Shown one piece after another: positions 34,288-43,804 of a DNA stretch of 64,000 nt. Position 1 is the first letter of the stretch, and every line of letters begins with the position of its first letter. A program made the position numbers and the translations under genes. The notes beneath the pieces were generated by a model that was not told the origin of the DNA, ran no database searches, and saw only the letters and a list, made by a program, of their open reading frames with translations. The DNA is from Prevotella vespertina (GTDB lineage: Bacteria; Bacteroidota; Bacteroidia; Bacteroidales; Bacteroidaceae): assembly GCF_009728485.1 (NCBI RefSeq), contig NZ_VVIQ01000006.1:111295-175294 (forward strand), in the 5' to 3' direction.

Positions 34288-35313
34288 TTAATGTTTTCTC
34301 CATTCCGTCGGAGCCTGTCCCATCTGCTTCTTAAAGAACTTTGAGAACTGAGCTTGCGAACTAAAGCCAAAGTCATAGGCTATTTCTTGGATAGTTGATT
34401 GCGTTGTACGCAACTGACAGGACAATGCCTCTGCCAGCGTGTGATCGATGATACTCTTCGGCGACTTGCCTGATATGCGATGAGCCACTTGTGAGAGATA
34501 ACGTGGCGAAACGTTCAGGCAGTCTGCATAAAAGGCTACATCACGGTTCGTTCGATTGTGCTTCTGTACTGCTTCTAAGAACTCGTTGTACAACTGACTA
34601 CTGCGTCCACTTAGGTCGCTCTTGCGTGCAACGAGCGTTCGGATGTATTCCTTCGCATGCTTTATAGCATCTTCCATCGTTTCATCTTGGCTTAGATAAA
34701 CCGCAAGAGCTGATGAGAAACTATTTGAAAGACCATGCTGTAACACTTCATCCAGCACTAATGAGCGTACACCTTGCTTATTTGCACTTATCGAAGCTGT
34801 CGTTTCAGAATCCTGTAATGAGGTACAATTAAAAATGCGTTCGGCATCACTTTCACGCAGTATGACCACAGAACAAAGGGGCAATAAGCGGTGACGAATC
34901 TGCATAATAACGTCATCTGTCATCAGTCGGTCACCATTGCTTGCCGTCACAATGGGGTCATAAATAATGTGATGAGGTCTATATTTCGATAGAGCTTCTA
35001 CAATAACAGCAAGCGTATCGGTCGTTCTTATCATTCCAATCTTTACCGTATCGGGTTGCATATCATTGATGATTGCTTCAATCTGACCCTTTACAATATC
35101 AGCAGGAAGATCATAGAAAGCCTGAATACCCACAGTATTCTGCACCGTAATTGACGTGACGGCAGACACGGCATAACCACCCAATGCGGCTATCGTTCTG
35201 ATGTCAGCTTGCACACCAGAGCCTCCCGTACTATCCGAACCAGTTATTGTGAGTATTGTCTTCAATGGTCTTTTAATTATATTTTGACTACAAAGTAAAG
35301 AGAAAATATCCAT
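34288..35313 (-). CDS. ThiD/PdxK-like kinase domain fused to AraC-type HTH
   Basis: Residues 20-220 resemble hydroxymethylpyrimidine/pyridoxal kinases: LTITGSDSTGGSGVQADI, ALGGYAVSAVTSITVQNT, DTVKIGMI, IIYDPIVTASNG. The ATP-site motif usually HGTGCTLSSA is HGLSNSFSSA, so the catalytic Cys and Gly residues are replaced, and about 40 residues before it appear to be missing. Residues about 245-341 are a complete AraC DNA-binding domain (DVAFYADCLNVSPRYLSQVA, IQEIAYDFGFSSQAQFSKFF, QMGQAPTEWR). Heading the pdxS-pdxT operon, it is best read as a B6-vitamer sensor and regulator. Residual kinase activity cannot be excluded. Confidence 0.85.
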   Translation of the reverse strand: MDIFSLLCSQNIIKRPLKTILTITGSDSTGGSGVQADIRTIAALGGYAVSAVTSITVQNTVGIQAFYDLPADIVKGQIEAIINDMQPDTVKIGMIRTTDTLAVIVEALSKYRPHHIIYDPIVTASNGDRLMTDDVIMQIRHRLLPLCSVVILRESDAERIFNCTSLQDSETTASISANKQGVRSLVLDEVLQHGLSNSFSSALAVYLSQDETMEDAIKHAKEYIRTLVARKSDLSGRSSQLYNEFLEAVQKHNRTNRDVAFYADCLNVSPRYLSQVAHRISGKSPKSIIDHTLAEALSCQLRTTQSTIQEIAYDFGFSSQAQFSKFFKKQMGQAPTEWRKH

Positions 35314-35482
35314 TCCTGCAAGACTTGTTCCTATATTGACAAGAAAAACTAAAGTTATGACCTCTTTTGTTACTCATACCTCTTATTATTATAGCACACT
35401 ATCGAATGAGACTAAAAGGATCTAGGAACTATTAGGGAGGTAATGGTTGATAACAATAGAGAAGAATACCTACAAACAGGTA

Positions 35483-35513
35483 TTGCGTCGTTAACAATAA
35501 ACAACTAAATTTG
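35483..35513 (+). promoter_or_regulatory. Promoter of the TonB-dependent receptor gene
   Basis: TTG (35483-35485), a 20-bp spacer and TAAATTTG (35506-35513) match the consensus, 28 bp upstream of the ATG. The promoter lies in the 228-bp region shared with the divergent pdx operon. Confidence 0.7.
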
Positions 35514-35541
35514 TCGCAGATTTACAAACTCATATACTATA

Positions 35542-38007
35542 ATGAATAAAATCTTAATGTTTTTGATTGCTTTGATGTGTTCGCTCGCATCAATGGCACA
35601 AGGAACCGATGCCATGTTATTCGGTGACGTAAAGGCAAAAGAGGGTGGACAACATCTTCCACATGCCACAATCAGAGTGAAAGGTACAAACCTTAAGACT
35701 CAATGTGATGGTACAGGACACTTCAAACTAAGTAACTTACCACTCGGAAAACAAACTATCATCGCCACACTGGATGGTTATCAATCCCAGGAGAAGGAGG
35801 TAGTAATGACCGAGAACAAAGGTACTGATGTTTATTTCGAGCTTGAGAAAGACCCATTGGAACTTAGTCAAGTGGTGGTAACAGGTACTCGCACAAGTCA
35901 TTTTATTAAGGATGTGCCTATCAGAACAGAAGTTCTTACATCTCAAGCTCTCACTAAGAAGAACGCACAAAACCTCTATGAAGCTCTAGAAGGTGTACCA
36001 GGCATCCGCGTAGAACAGCAATGTCAGTTCTGTAACTTCTCTGAGGTACGTATGCAAGGGCTTGGTGCAGAGCATACACAGGTGCTTATTGATGGTGAAC
36101 CAATATACTCTGGACTTGCAGGAGTATATGGTCTTCAGCAGATGGGAACGAATGATATTGACCGACTTGAGGTTGTAAAGGGCGCAGGCTCTGCCTTGTA
36201 TGGAAGTAGTGCAGTAGCTGGTGCCATCAATATCATCTCTAAGGAACCAACCTTCGAGCCTACCATCAATGGTGATATACAATTCGGTAACTATGGCTTT
36301 AAGGGCTATAAAGGCTCTGGCTCTATGCGTTACAACAACATTGGTATCAGTGTCTTTGCACAAAGAGCAGAGATGGATGCCATCGACGAGACGCAAGACG
36401 GGCTTACTCGTAAGGAGGTGAAACATAAGGATGGGGTATCTGATCGTGTAAACGAAACGATGAATAACCTTGGTTTCAACCTCTACTTCTATCAGCCATT
36501 TGCAAAGAATGATAAGCTTGTGTTGCGTGGTAAGGCCATAGACGAGCATCGATTCGGTGGAGTTATGACCAATAATCAATATTTGAACCCCTATACTGAT
36601 CAGACAGAGGACATCCGCACGAATCGACTCTCTGCTGATTTGACTTATAACCTACCACTGGGTGCGCATTCAGAGTTGAATCTTTCAACCGCATACGTAT
36701 ACCACAAGCGCAATGCAACGAATGATACTTTCCTCCATGACTACATGGATTCGCACAAAGATCCAGCACATCCAGATGAGGACGGAGCTACGCCTCCTGT
36801 AGAGATGATGCGCCCTTACATTGCTAAGGAGCACACGGTAACTCCTTCACTCACCTTCACTTCTATCTTAGATAAGCATACATTACTTGCAGGAGTGCAG
36901 GCTTACTTCACTCGCTTACGTGAAACTGGACTATATGTTATCTCTGCTGAGGACGAAAAAGCAAGTCCTGATTATGGCGTACCATACACCTCTATCGGTA
37001 AGAAGCACGCTAACGAGGTTGGTTTCTTTATACAGGATGAATGGAACGTAACACCTAAGTTGACCGTTGTTCCTGGTATTCGCCTCGACTCTCACAGCTC
37101 TGGTGAAGAATATTCTACCAGTGTGAAGGTATCAGATAGCGCATTCCCGTCAACGAAGTTCAGCAAGACTACCATCAATCCACGCATTGCCGTGAAGTAT
37201 GAAGTTACCCCATCGCTCATCCTTCGTGCGAATATTGGAACTGGATTCCGTGCTCCTTATGGCTTCTCGGAGGATCTCCACTTATGCAGTGGTTCACCAC
37301 GTGTATGGAAGTCATCTAACTTGAAAGGCGAACGTGCCATCAGTTATAATCTTTCGGCAGACTATTATAGCAAGCAGTATCAGTTCAGTATAAATCTATT
37401 CCGCACCAACCTAAAGGATAAGATACAATTCTCTCCAGCCGACGATGAGGTTAAGAAGTTTGGATACTCGTATCAATGGGAGAATGTAGATGATGCTTAC
37501 GTACAGGGAGTAGAGCTTGGTGCAAAGGCAAGTATCGCTAGTAACCTCACAGCAGGCGTCAACTGGACATTCAATCAAGGTAAGTTTAAGCACGAACGTG
37601 CTGAGTGGTCTGACCCTAATGATGAGTCAGTAAAGGAGTTCCCACAGCGTCTTAAATACGCTAAAGAGAGTCGCAACATCTCTCGTTTCCCTGGTATGAC
37701 AGGCGACTTCGATATCGACTACACTCCTGGCACATGGACTTTCTCTCTCACAGGATCATTACAAGGTAGTATGTACATCGACTATAACTCTGAAGATGCA
37801 GGTCAGAACTCTAAGATCAAGAAGACTTCTACGTTCATGCTATTCAACTGTCGTGCTTCAAAACGCTTAGGAATGTGTACCATCTATGCTGGTGCTAAGA
37901 ACATCTTTAGCTATATCCAAGATGAGAAACACACGGATGATGCCGCCTTCATGTACGCCCCTGTCTATGGTGCAACATGGTACGTCGGTCTCAGTGTGAA
38001 GCTATAA
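35542..38007 (+). CDS. TonB-dependent outer-membrane receptor
   Basis: The 821-aa protein has a signal peptide (FLIALMCSLASMAQ) and a CarboxypepD_reg-like domain at about 25-110. A TonB box/plug follows (SQVVVTGTRTSHFIKDVPIR, then LEGVPGIRVE, IDGEPIYSGLAG and GSALYGSSAVAGAINIIS). The C-terminal beta-barrel ends in YVGLSVKL with the usual terminal hydrophobic pattern. The plug has a CxxC pair (QQCQFCNFSEVRMQG). The family imports metal chelates, vitamins or glycans; the ligand is not identifiable. It is divergent from the kinase-like/AraC regulator, which may control it. A hairpin terminator follows. Confidence 0.9.
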   Translation: MNKILMFLIALMCSLASMAQGTDAMLFGDVKAKEGGQHLPHATIRVKGTNLKTQCDGTGHFKLSNLPLGKQTIIATLDGYQSQEKEVVMTENKGTDVYFELEKDPLELSQVVVTGTRTSHFIKDVPIRTEVLTSQALTKKNAQNLYEALEGVPGIRVEQQCQFCNFSEVRMQGLGAEHTQVLIDGEPIYSGLAGVYGLQQMGTNDIDRLEVVKGAGSALYGSSAVAGAINIISKEPTFEPTINGDIQFGNYGFKGYKGSGSMRYNNIGISVFAQRAEMDAIDETQDGLTRKEVKHKDGVSDRVNETMNNLGFNLYFYQPFAKNDKLVLRGKAIDEHRFGGVMTNNQYLNPYTDQTEDIRTNRLSADLTYNLPLGAHSELNLSTAYVYHKRNATNDTFLHDYMDSHKDPAHPDEDGATPPVEMMRPYIAKEHTVTPSLTFTSILDKHTLLAGVQAYFTRLRETGLYVISAEDEKASPDYGVPYTSIGKKHANEVGFFIQDEWNVTPKLTVVPGIRLDSHSSGEEYSTSVKVSDSAFPSTKFSKTTINPRIAVKYEVTPSLILRANIGTGFRAPYGFSEDLHLCSGSPRVWKSSNLKGERAISYNLSADYYSKQYQFSINLFRTNLKDKIQFSPADDEVKKFGYSYQWENVDDAYVQGVELGAKASIASNLTAGVNWTFNQGKFKHERAEWSDPNDESVKEFPQRLKYAKESRNISRFPGMTGDFDIDYTPGTWTFSLTGSLQGSMYIDYNSEDAGQNSKIKKTSTFMLFNCRASKRLGMCTIYAGAKNIFSYIQDEKHTDDAAFMYAPVYGATWYVGLSVKL

Positions 38008-38027
38008 CTCTCTGATCATTTATATAG

Positions 38028-38067
38028 TAAGAGTCGTATTGTCTGGTTGACAATGCGGCTCTTTTTT
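38028..38067 (+). terminator. Terminator of the TonB receptor gene
   Basis: AGAGTCGTATTGTC and GACAATGCGGCTCT pair with G-U wobbles around a 5-nt loop and are followed by TTTTTT. It ends the receptor transcript. Confidence 0.8.
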
Positions 38068-38138
38068 GTCGTTATTACATACGTGTAATATCCATCAAGA
38101 CATTCCACTTTATGGGAGTAAGCTAACTAATTCAAGCC

Positions 38139-38294
38139 TTGAGACTGTGTGTTTCATAGCTTGAGACTGTGTGTTTCAGAGCCTGAGACTGTGTGTTTCA
38201 GAGTTTGAGACTGTGTGTTTCAGAGCCTGAGACTGTGTGTTTCAGAGCCTGAAACTCTATGTCTCAAAACCTGAAACAATAAGTGTCATGGTTT
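38139..38294. repeat. 22-bp tandem repeat array, seven units
   Basis: Units begin at 38141, 38163, 38185, 38207, 38229, 38251 and 38273, exactly 22 bp apart. The first five are nearly identical (GAGACTGTGTGTTTCA plus a 6-bp variable linker); the last two are degenerate (GAAACTCTATGTCTCA, GAAACAATAAGTGTCA). Each unit has a TGARAC / GTTTCA dyad. It lies between convergent genes. No spacers are present, so it is not CRISPR. Confidence 0.9.
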
Positions 38295-38470
38295 GAATCC
38301 AATTTGAATAGGTGCATAAAAAGACATAAGACGCATGAGAAAGGAAACAAGGGAGAAATAATGCGGAAATGTATTAGACAAAGAGTGCGAACAGAATTCA
38401 AAAGGATTTAAATAAGAACAACTCCCCCTCCGAACGGAGAAGGAGCGTTTAATGAGTATGCCTTAAAGTA

Positions 38471-39706
38471 TTAATGCGTTGCCCGATAATAGGGTGAAAC
38501 AGCGAAAGCATTCGAGGCTTGCGTGTTCATAGAAGGGTCGGAAATGGTGATACCAGAATAGGTGGTGATGGGATATATAACACCATTTCTATCGACGACT
38601 GCCGATAGATAGGACGGTGTATGCCGTTTGTAAGGGACAAGCAGATTGAGCTGATTGCGGAATTGAGATAGAAGGATAGGCTCGTTAACTGCCCTCTTCT
38701 CAACATAATCTCCCATATCGAAGAAGATAGAAGGATTATATCCATCCATCGTTTGAATATTAGTGACTGGCACCGAGACAAGGTTTGTTGAATGGTTTAT
38801 TTGTCGCATGATATTCACCATGCCTTCAGCTTGGGAGCAGTCGATAACACTGATTGTTCCGTATGGACTTGAGTAGCTGCTATAGAAGTTATAGAACTCA
38901 TCTACTACATTCTGATAGCTTGGATTACTCTTAGTAAGCTCATTCCACAGCTGTTCATAAGGCATACCATGCGCCATAATCTCCGTTGGGCAACCAATAA
39001 GATAATGCGCACTATGTCGCAACTCGTAGGCTACCTCTATCGTCGACATATAACAATCATCAAAGAGGATATACTGCATTTTACCTATGCCCGATTGTGC
39101 AATACCTCGATCTAAGATAGAAATATCTGTCTTGTAGGTATCACCACCAAACCAGCGGGTTAAAGGTTTTGATTCTACATCACGCCATCTTTTCTGTAAA
39201 GTATTCGAGACACTAGTACGTGTACCTGCATAAGAAGGAATCCATCCCATACCATGGCAACCCACTATCATGGAGTAATTGCGTGCTGGAGCATAGGCCT
39301 TTACACGGGTGAGAAGACTACTTATCCAGCGAGATGTATTCAGTTGCTGGTTGGGCTGCGTGTTATCAAACTTCGCCAATGTATCATCTACGCATTGACC
39401 ACTTTGATACTTTACATTGATCAATGCGCCCTTCTCTGGAGCTTCGGATATAAATACAACCAATCGTTTATTGCCTAATCCGCCCTCGTTCACTATGGCT
39501 TGCTTCATGTCCTGCAGGTTGCCTTGGAAGAAGTTATACAGACTTCCAGGGTCGCCCGACCATGGCATATAAACGATGATGGTATTATCTACTTCATTTG
39601 CATTACCATTCGTATTTGGATCTGGTAATGGATCATCAGTACAAGAAGACAATGCAATGACTGTAATCAGCTGTAGGAAAAAGAGAAACTTCTTCATTCT
39701 ATGCAT
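38471..39706 (-). CDS. Clostripain-family (C11) cysteine peptidase lipoprotein
   Basis: The 411-aa protein has a lipoprotein signal peptide (FLFFLQLITVIALSSC) and a Pro/Asn-rich linker (DDPLPDPNTNGNANEVDN). The C11 peptidase catalytic pair is visible: His in MIVGCHGMGW and Cys in ILFDDCYMSTIEVAYEL. The preceding IIVYMPWSGDPGSLYNFFQ is also typical of the family. It is likely displayed at the cell surface or periplasm and cleaves after Arg or Lys in characterised members. An ATG 9 nt downstream (MKKFLFF) is the likelier start. Confidence 0.88.
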   Translation of the reverse strand: MHRMKKFLFFLQLITVIALSSCTDDPLPDPNTNGNANEVDNTIIVYMPWSGDPGSLYNFFQGNLQDMKQAIVNEGGLGNKRLVVFISEAPEKGALINVKYQSGQCVDDTLAKFDNTQPNQQLNTSRWISSLLTRVKAYAPARNYSMIVGCHGMGWIPSYAGTRTSVSNTLQKRWRDVESKPLTRWFGGDTYKTDISILDRGIAQSGIGKMQYILFDDCYMSTIEVAYELRHSAHYLIGCPTEIMAHGMPYEQLWNELTKSNPSYQNVVDEFYNFYSSYSSPYGTISVIDCSQAEGMVNIMRQINHSTNLVSVPVTNIQTMDGYNPSIFFDMGDYVEKRAVNEPILLSQFRNQLNLLVPYKRHTPSYLSAVVDRNGVIYPITTYSGITISDPSMNTQASNAFAVSPYYRATH

Positions 39707-39798
39707 ATTAAAACTCGATTGGATACATCAAAATAGTAATCTTTACTTATAAGAGGAAACGTTATCTACAACGTCATTATCCCTTTCTTTTTATAAAG

Positions 39799-39840
39799 GG
39801 AAAGCCTTGCAACATCACAAGAGATGTGGTAAGGCTTTCC
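39799..39840. terminator. Terminator region of tyrS
   Basis: GGAAAGCCTTGCAACATC and GATGTGGTAAGGCTTTCC form a long stem with one mismatch and a 6-nt loop just beyond the tyrS stop codon on the minus strand. Confidence 0.7.
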
Positions 39841-39869
39841 ATAGTCGTATTGGGAGTAAGTCGAATGAC

Positions 39870-41168
39870 TTACTTTACAATAATCAAAGAGTAATTCTTC
39901 TTACCTTTCTGGACGAGAAGATATTTCCCATCGATGAGATCTTCGACTGTTACAGGCTGATCGAAAGCTGCGAGCTTCTCCTTATTCAAGGATACACCAC
40001 CGCCCTTCACGAGCTTGCGCATCTCACTCTTACTAGGAAAGATCTGCATACCTTCCTGATTGAATATATCAACTGCTGGCTGCCCAAGAACGTCCTTTGA
40101 CACCTCATAGTGTGGTACATCCTTAAAGACATCAGCGAAGGTCTGCTCATCTAACTGCAATAGATTCTCTTTCGTACTCTTACCGAATAAAATGTTAGAA
40201 GCGGCGATAGCCATATCTAGGTCCTCTTGCGAGTGAACCATACGAGTAACTTCTTCAGCTAAGCGACGCTGCAATGTGCGGCGACCAGGGTCTTGACGAT
40301 GCTCTTCGATAAGCCCATCTATAACATCTTTCTCAAGTGATGTGAAGATCTTAATGTACTTCTCAGCATCATCATCGCTCACATTCAACCAGAACTGATA
40401 GAATGCGTATGGTGTTGTGCGGTTGCGATCGAGCCAGATGTTACCACTCTCTGTCTTACCAAACTTCTTTCCGTCAGCCTTAGTAATTAGAGGACAAGTA
40501 AGGCAATAAGCCTCAGCCTCACTACCAAGAGTACGACGAATAAGCTCGGTACCAGTGGTCATATTACCCCATTGGTCATTACCACCAAGCTGCAACTTAA
40601 CACCGAATTTCTCATATTGATATAAGAAGTCGTAACCCTGCAAGAGCTGATAAGTAAACTCTGTAAAGCTTAGTCCATCACGAGCCTCACCATTGAGACG
40701 CTTCTGAACACTGTCTTTAGCCATCATATAGTTGACCGTGATGTGCTTACCCACTACACGAGCAAAGTCCAAGAAGGTGAAGTCCTTCATCCAATCATAG
40801 TTATTCACCATCTCGGCCTTATTGGCTTCGTTTCCATCAAAGTCTAGGAACTTACTAACCTGCTTCTTGATAGCCTCTTGGTTATGATATAGTGTTTCTG
40901 CATCTAGGAGATTACGCTCCTGGCTCTTACCAGATGGATCACCAATCATGCCCGTAGCACCTCCTACAAGTAGATAAGGCTTATGTCCACAACGCTGCAA
41001 ATGGCGTAGCATCATAATACCACACAAGTGCCCAATATGCAATGAGTCTGCAGTTGGGTCTGTACCTAAGTATGCTGAGACCATCTCTTTCTGGAGTAAT
41101 TCCTCTGTACCTGGCATTATTTGAGCCAGCATACCACGCCAACGGAGTTCTTCAACAAAGTTCTTCAT
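39870..41168 (-). CDS. tyrS: Tyrosine-tRNA ligase
   Basis: The 432-aa class I synthetase charges tRNA-Tyr. The HIGH motif is HIGH at 44-47 ([13 protein letters not shown]). The KMSKS motif is KFGKTESG, as in bacterial Tyr[27 protein letters not shown] is the tyrosine-binding region. The C-terminal S4 domain ([10 protein letters not shown] ... [18 protein letters not shown]) is present, so the protein is complete. Last gene of the metK-to-tyrS cluster, with a 142-bp gap after yidD. Confidence 0.97.
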   Translation of the reverse strand: MKNFVEELRWRGMLAQIMPGTEELLQKEMVSAYLGTDPTADSLHIGHLCGIMMLRHLQRCGHKPYLLVGGATGMIGDPSGKSQERNLLDAETLYHNQEAIKKQVSKFLDFDGNEANKAEMVNNYDWMKDFTFLDFARVVGKHITVNYMMAKDSVQKRLNGEARDGLSFTEFTYQLLQGYDFLYQYEKFGVKLQLGGNDQWGNMTTGTELIRRTLGSEAEAYCLTCPLITKADGKKFGKTESGNIWLDRNRTTPYAFYQFWLNVSDDDAEKYIKIFTSLEKDVIDGLIEEHRQDPGRRTLQRRLAEEVTRMVHSQEDLDMAIAASNILFGKSTKENLLQLDEQTFADVFKDVPHYEVSKDVLGQPAVDIFNQEGMQIFPSKSEMRKLVKGGGVSLNKEKLAAFDQPVTVEDLIDGKYLLVQKGKKNYSLIIVK

Positions 41169-41310
41169 CTATATTCTTTATTTATGAAAAGGGTAAAAGA
41201 CATAGGGTGATTAGAAACCAGCCAATGCTTCAGATCCCTTATCCTATATTGATTTTCTATAATTATTACGTATCGGCAGCCTTATTATTGTACCTTAGTA
41301 GTTCTCTTTC

Positions 41311-41607
41311 TTACGGCACAGGGTCATATCCACTGCCACCCCAAGGATTACATCTCAGTATTCTCCAAATTGCAAGAGCAAGCCCTTTGAAAGGTCCATG
41401 CTTCATTATTGCTTGTCTGGCATACTCTGAACAGGTAGGTGTAAAGCGACAAGAAGGAGGTGTGAAAGGTGATATAAACTGGCGATAGAACAATATCGGG
41501 AGTATTAATAACCACGACAAGCCACGTGACAGAAAGCTTAGAACCTTCTTAAAAGGATTCTTGTATTGCCTATCCTGCTGTATTCTATCGTCTTCAAGTT
41601 CTTTCAT
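41311..41607 (-). CDS. yidD: Membrane protein insertion efficiency factor YidD
   Basis: The 98-aa protein has one hydrophobic segment ([13 protein letters not shown]) and the conserved [15 protein letters not shown] and [17 protein letters not shown] motifs of YidD. It assists YidC-dependent membrane insertion. Its start codon overlaps the rnpA stop by one base, the classical rnpA-yidD order, although yidC is not next to it here. Confidence 0.93.
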   Translation of the reverse strand: MKELEDDRIQQDRQYKNPFKKVLSFLSRGLSWLLILPILFYRQFISPFTPPSCRFTPTCSEYARQAIMKHGPFKGLALAIWRILRCNPWGGSGYDPVP

Positions 41608-42041
41608 TAGATACGTTCTCCTATACGATGAAGTAAGTTCTCCACTCTTTCTTCAACAGTAACAGAACTTGTCAACTCATTAGAAAGCCAAATAAAGGCT
41701 ATGAGTAATCGCTTATTGGTCATCTCCGCCATACGTGGGAAGAGTAACTGCTTATGCTTACGATAAGCCTCACGCACCTGCCGCTTCACTCGATTACGCT
41801 TCACAGCACGTTTGAAATGCTTCTTAGGAACACTGATTAAAACCTGCACATCCACCATAGAGGACACATTCTCTATATGCGTATCTACGTTCCTTGCCTC
41901 CGTTCCATCAGTCAGTCGGTATACAGCTTTCAATGGGAAAGACGTCATAGCATGGCTACCACCTGTACCAAAGAGCGTATCTATAAGCTTCTTACTACAC
42001 AATCGCTCTTCTTTCCTCAGTCTTTCTCCCTGCTTCTCCAT
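41607..42041 (-). CDS. rnpA: Ribonuclease P protein component
   Basis: The 144-aa basic protein binds the RNase P RNA and promotes 5' processing of pre-tRNAs. The signature [16 protein letters not shown] and the [10 protein letters not shown] segment are present. The N-terminal [19 protein letters not shown] is typical of Bacteroidetes RnpA. An insertion-like segment ([21 protein letters not shown]) is longer than in Proteobacteria. It follows hemD with a 60-bp gap. Confidence 0.92.
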   Translation of the reverse strand: MEKQGERLRKEERLCSKKLIDTLFGTGGSHAMTSFPLKAVYRLTDGTEARNVDTHIENVSSMVDVQVLISVPKKHFKRAVKRNRVKRQVREAYRKHKQLLFPRMAEMTNKRLLIAFIWLSNELTSSVTVEERVENLLHRIGERI

Positions 42042-42101
42042 ACTACTCTGTTACGGATTCCAGCTCTATTCCCATTCAAAACATGAGAAAAGAACCATCT
42101 A

Positions 42102-42857
42102 TTACTTGCTCATCTTTTGCTTTTCCAAGAAGTCCCTCAAAGCTCCAGTCATAGAGGTGTACTGCTTAGAAGGAGCCTGTAAGTCTAATCTCAAGCCCTG
42201 CGCTTCAACCTCCTTAGCCGTTGCAGGGCCAAAAGCAGCTACCTTTATATCACCTTGCTTAAAGTCTGGTATATTCTCTTTCAATGCCTTTACACCCGTA
42301 GGACTAAAGAAGATGAGCATGTCATAGTCGAAGTTCTTCACCTCTTCGTCCGTCAGTCCGTTGCTGACCGTACGATACATTACACACTCCTTATGCTTTA
42401 GCTTGTTAGCATCTAACAACTCCGAAATAGAATCTGTATGTACAGAACTTTGCGGAACAAGGTATTTCTCGCCTTTATGCTTCAGCATTGTTGGAATCAA
42501 ACTATCAATCTTTCCAGTAGTTCCAAAGAACACCTTACGCTTACGATACTGCACATACTTCTGGATATAGAGTGCGATTGTCTCGATAACACAGAAGTAC
42601 TTCATGTCTTCTGGTATGGTTATGCGCATTTCCTTGGCTAGATTAAAGAAGTTATCAACAGCATGTCTCGATGTAAAAACTACTGCTGTATAATCTAACA
42701 GATTAATCTTCTGCTGACGGAACTCCTTCGCTGTGAGTCCTTCAACCTTAAAGAAAGGTCTGAAAACAAGCTCCACTCCCAAGTCCGTTGCTATATCGTA
42801 ATAAGGCGACTTATCGCTTGACGGCTTCGGTTGTGAGACCAAGATCTTATTTATCAT
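42102..42857 (-). CDS. hemD: Uroporphyrinogen-III synthase-like protein
   Basis: The 251-aa protein matches the HemD fold: two alternating domains with VVFTSRHAVDNFF (first), and FFSPTGVKALKENIPDF and AAFGPATAKEVEAQGL (second). It closes hydroxymethylbilane to uroporphyrinogen III in haem and sirohaem synthesis. Sequence conservation of this family is low, so some uncertainty remains. It follows the DUF4271 gene by 6 bp. Confidence 0.82.
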   Translation of the reverse strand: MINKILVSQPKPSSDKSPYYDIATDLGVELVFRPFFKVEGLTAKEFRQQKINLLDYTAVVFTSRHAVDNFFNLAKEMRITIPEDMKYFCVIETIALYIQKYVQYRKRKVFFGTTGKIDSLIPTMLKHKGEKYLVPQSSVHTDSISELLDANKLKHKECVMYRTVSNGLTDEEVKNFDYDMLIFFSPTGVKALKENIPDFKQGDIKVAAFGPATAKEVEAQGLRLDLQAPSKQYTSMTGALRDFLEKQKMSK

Positions 42858-42863
42858 TGTGTC

Positions 42864-43796
42864 CTAAAAGTTTATAATCAAATAGTTATCTGTAATTACT
42901 AACATTCCCCATAATACCATCATCGGTATCATTTCGAGTGCACAAAAGTACAAAATTATTTGCAGACTGACAGCTATTCTCTTGAAAAAGATGGTATAAC
43001 TCTTATAAAGAGTAAGCATTTTAACGAATAAAACAACAATTAGCGCATAAACGAATGCTGCTTGTAACGACAAGGAGAAATATATCTGCAACAGGACTAA
43101 AGGGAATAGCAACACCCCCTCAAGAGATGAGAGAAAGAGCCAAGTACGCCCCCATTGTCCATTACTTTTACTATCAAAGAACACCCAGTTTACGAGTTTA
43201 TAAAGCAGATTCTTTATAAAGAAATACCCCATAAAGACGCCAAAAAAGCATCCAATAACACTCAATTGTGAATCTGTCTGAAGCCCTCCATGACCGCTCC
43301 CATGCGCAAAGAAATAATAGAGAATACTAAAAAGTAGCGATGTCTGGACTATCAAGAAGATCTGAAACCGAACTTCATACGCTGTTTCAGTGACCACATC
43401 TTTACTTCTAGCAACATGAAAGAAACTCTTTATCTGCTTCTCTATGAAATTGCGAGAGACCGAGAATGCAATCATCGCCATCACAAAACAACCTAGAAGT
43501 AAGGCTGTCACTGTATTGTCATTACTAACAGCATAGGGCGATGGAACGCCCTGCACACCATCTGCATGTGCGTTTCCACGCCCTAGTTTAAAGTATTTAT
43601 TACCTTTAAAATAACCCTCTTCTGCAAAATGAATATCCGTCAGCTGAAACGTTTTCTGCTTCTTTGGGTACAATAAACCCAGCGAGTCAACCTCTTGACT
43701 CGCCTTAGCCACAGTATCAGTCTTCGCTTTCTTCGTTGCAGCCAAAGTCGACTTCAACAGCAAAGAAGGACGAGTTATAGAATCAGTTGTCGGCAT
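42864..43796 (-). CDS. DUF4271 multi-pass membrane protein
   Basis: The 310-aa protein has a polar N-terminal 95 residues, then about six hydrophobic segments (VTALLLGCFVMAMIAFSV, IFLIVQTSLLFSILYYFF, LSVIGCFFGVFMGYFFI, WLFLSSLEGVLLFPLVLLQ, AFVYALIVVLFVKMLTLY, LQIILYFCALEMIPMMVLW). This is the layout of DUF4271, a Bacteroidetes family regularly found next to hemD. The function is unknown. It lies 8 bp after metK. Confidence 0.8.
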   Translation of the reverse strand: MPTTDSITRPSLLLKSTLAATKKAKTDTVAKASQEVDSLGLLYPKKQKTFQLTDIHFAEEGYFKGNKYFKLGRGNAHADGVQGVPSPYAVSNDNTVTALLLGCFVMAMIAFSVSRNFIEKQIKSFFHVARSKDVVTETAYEVRFQIFLIVQTSLLFSILYYFFAHGSGHGGLQTDSQLSVIGCFFGVFMGYFFIKNLLYKLVNWVFFDSKSNGQWGRTWLFLSSLEGVLLFPLVLLQIYFSLSLQAAFVYALIVVLFVKMLTLYKSYTIFFKRIAVSLQIILYFCALEMIPMMVLWGMLVITDNYLIINF

Positions 43797-43804
43797 CTGT
43801 CACT

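Noticed and set aside
38139..38294. CRISPR array
   Set aside because: Units are contiguous with a 22-bp period and no unique spacers, and no cas genes are nearby. The same holds for the arrays at 48288, 56802 and 63439.
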